64,000 bases of DNA from positions 7,130,001-7,194,000 of the forward strand of contig NZ_CP107796.1 of assembly GCF_036345995.1 (NCBI RefSeq), in the 5' to 3' direction. Within the stretch, counting starts at the first letter, position 1; every line of letters begins with the position of its first letter. Origin of the DNA: Streptomyces sp. NBC_00557 (lineage in GTDB: Bacteria > Actinomycetota > Actinomycetes > Streptomycetales > Streptomycetaceae). The notes below the pieces were generated by a model. It was not told the DNA's origin and searched no databases. It saw only the letters and a program-made list of their open reading frames with translations. This document shows positions 63,090-64,000 of the stretch, piece after piece. Both the position numbers and the translations under genes were made by a program.

Positions 63090-64000
63090 ATGCATCCCGA
63101 CCGCGCACCGTCCTGGACCCCGCCTGCCGACGCCAAGGAACAGCCCCGGCAGGTGCGCCGCATCCTGAAACTCTTCCGTCCCTACCGCGGGCGGCTCGCG
63201 ATCGTCGGCCTGCTGGTCGGCGCCTCCTCGCTGGTGTCGGTGGCCACGCCGTTCCTGCTCAAGGAGACCCTGGACGTCGCGATCCCGCACGGCCGCACCG
63301 GCCTGCTGAGCCTGCTCGTCCTCGGCATGATCCTCAGCGCCGTCCTCTCCAGCGTCTTCGGCGTGCTCCAGACTCTGATCTCGACCACCGTCGGCCAGCG
63401 CGTCATGCACGACCTGCGCACCGCCGTCTACGGCCGGCTGCAGCGCATGTCCCTCGCGTTCTTCACGCGCACGCGCACCGGCGAGGTGCAGTCCCGGATC
63501 GCCAACGACATCGGCGGCATGCAGGCCACCGTCACCTCCACCGCCACCTCCCTGGTCTCCAACGCCACCAGCGTCGTCGCCACGATCGTCGCGATGGTCG
63601 CCCTCGACTGGCGGCTCACGGCCGTCTCGCTGCTCCTGCTGCCGGTTTTCGTGTGGATCAGCCGCCGCGTCGGGAACGAACGCAAGAAGATCACCACACA
63701 GCGGCAGAAGCAGATGGCCGCCATGGCGGCCACCGTCACCGAGTCGCTCTCGGTCAGCGGCATCCTGCTCGGCCGCACCATGGGCCGCTCCGACTCGCTC
63801 ACCGCGTCCTTCGCCGAGGAGTCCGAGCGACTGGTCGACCTGGAAGTGAGGTCGAACATGGCCGGGCGCTGGCGCATGGCCGTGATCACCATCGTCATGG
63901 CCGCGATGCCCGCCGTCATCTACTGGACGGCGGGCCTGGCCCTGCAGTTCGGCGGCCCCAAGGTCTCGCTCGGCACCATCGTCGCCTTCGTCTCGCTCCA
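63090..64000 (+). CDS. ABC exporter, membrane domain (partial, runs off window)
   Basis: ATG 63090 (MHPDRAPSWTPPADAKEQPRQVRRIL) follows TAGGAGCCC. The 303 visible residues contain the type I exporter membrane domain: RPYRGRLAIVGLLVGASSLVSVATPFLLKETLDVAIP (TM1), VLGMILSAVLSSVFGVLQTLI, and TRTGEVQSRIANDIGGMQATVTSTATSLVSNATSVVATIVAMV (coupling region and TM3-4). ITIVMAAMPAVIYWTAGLALQF follows. The ATPase domain lies beyond base 64000. The divergent MarR regulator suggests drug or metabolite efflux. It is a different half-transporter from those at 55983-59566. Confidence 0.92.
   Translation, partial: MHPDRAPSWTPPADAKEQPRQVRRILKLFRPYRGRLAIVGLLVGASSLVSVATPFLLKETLDVAIPHGRTGLLSLLVLGMILSAVLSSVFGVLQTLISTTVGQRVMHDLRTAVYGRLQRMSLAFFTRTRTGEVQSRIANDIGGMQATVTSTATSLVSNATSVVATIVAMVALDWRLTAVSLLLLPVFVWISRRVGNERKKITTQRQKQMAAMAATVTESLSVSGILLGRTMGRSDSLTASFAEESERLVDLEVRSNMAGRWRMAVITIVMAAMPAVIYWTAGLALQFGGPKVSLGTIVAFVSL

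Overview
The window is high-GC actinobacterial DNA and almost certainly comes from a Streptomyces chromosome. Evidence for this is the strong G/C bias at third codon positions, the frequent GTG starts, AGGAGG-type ribosome sites, Tat signal peptides, and a set of genes typical of the genus: MurT/GatD, the type III polyketide synthase RppA with a CYP158 P450, a cvnABCD conservon, DUF5709, DUF6213-like and DUF6397-like proteins, and a xylA/xylB/ROK locus. The gene order recalls a conserved left-arm region of Streptomyces chromosomes; this is from memory, not from a search. I see no tRNA, rRNA, integrase, transposase or CRISPR array.

Layout. 1-4.6 kb: lipid II amidation genes (gatD, murT), a peptide deformylase, and a TetR regulator divergent from an acyl-CoA dehydrogenase. 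4.6-7.5 kb: a three-gene pigment operon (rppA, CYP158A2-like P450, cupin), beside a frameshifted TenA-like pseudogene. 8.2-13.5 kb: semialdehyde dehydrogenase, NUDIX hydrolase, ATP-dependent DNA ligase, thioredoxin-reductase-like flavoprotein and a divergent XRE-cupin regulator. 13.6-16.9 kb: a translationally coupled quinone oxidoreductase plus two acyl-CoA dehydrogenases, closed by a terminator. 17-21.4 kb: secreted PLC-like protein, small membrane protein, phosphodiester glycosidase, DUF779, a decayed NCS1-like permease with 33-bp repeats, and DedA. 21.5-26.8 kb: a short leader-like ORF followed by xanthine dehydrogenase genes xdhA, xdhB and xdhC. 26.8-33.1 kb: aldehyde dehydrogenase with its probable GAF-domain activator, a Tat-exported amidase, a formamidase and an APC permease. 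33.4-37.5 kb: ROK repressor, xylB and divergent xylA. 37.5-42.7 kb: secreted phytase-type esterase-like protein, hypotheticals, MpaB-type oxygenase and a methyltransferase. 42.9-50.1 kb: MHYT sensor, conservon cvnABCD, an F420/PPOX enzyme, an orphan second roadblock protein and a DUF6397-like protein. 50.2-55.3 kb: TesB thioesterase, DUF3516-type helicase, DUF457 membrane protein, zinc-free L31 and DUF5709. 55.5-59.6 kb: an interval with two 36-bp tandem arrays, then a heterodimeric ABC exporter. 59.9-64 kb: L,D-transpeptidase-like lipoprotein, a PNGase A-like secreted glycoamidase, and a MarR regulator divergent from an ABC exporter that runs off the edge.

How the genes work together. Four groups are clear: RppA, P450 and cupin for flaviolin-type pigment; xylA/xylB/ROK for xylose; XdhA/B/C for purine oxidation; and CvnA-D as a membrane-associated G-protein-like signalling module. 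The most interesting signals are: the ABC pair whose catalytic motifs are lost in complementary fashion (one working ATP site); the strong promoter and 25-codon ORF ahead of xdh; the paired 36-bp repeat arrays at 55.5-55.9 kb; the two gene remnants (TenA-like and NCS1-like); and the conservon whose cvnD is detached and which has a nearby roadblock duplicate.
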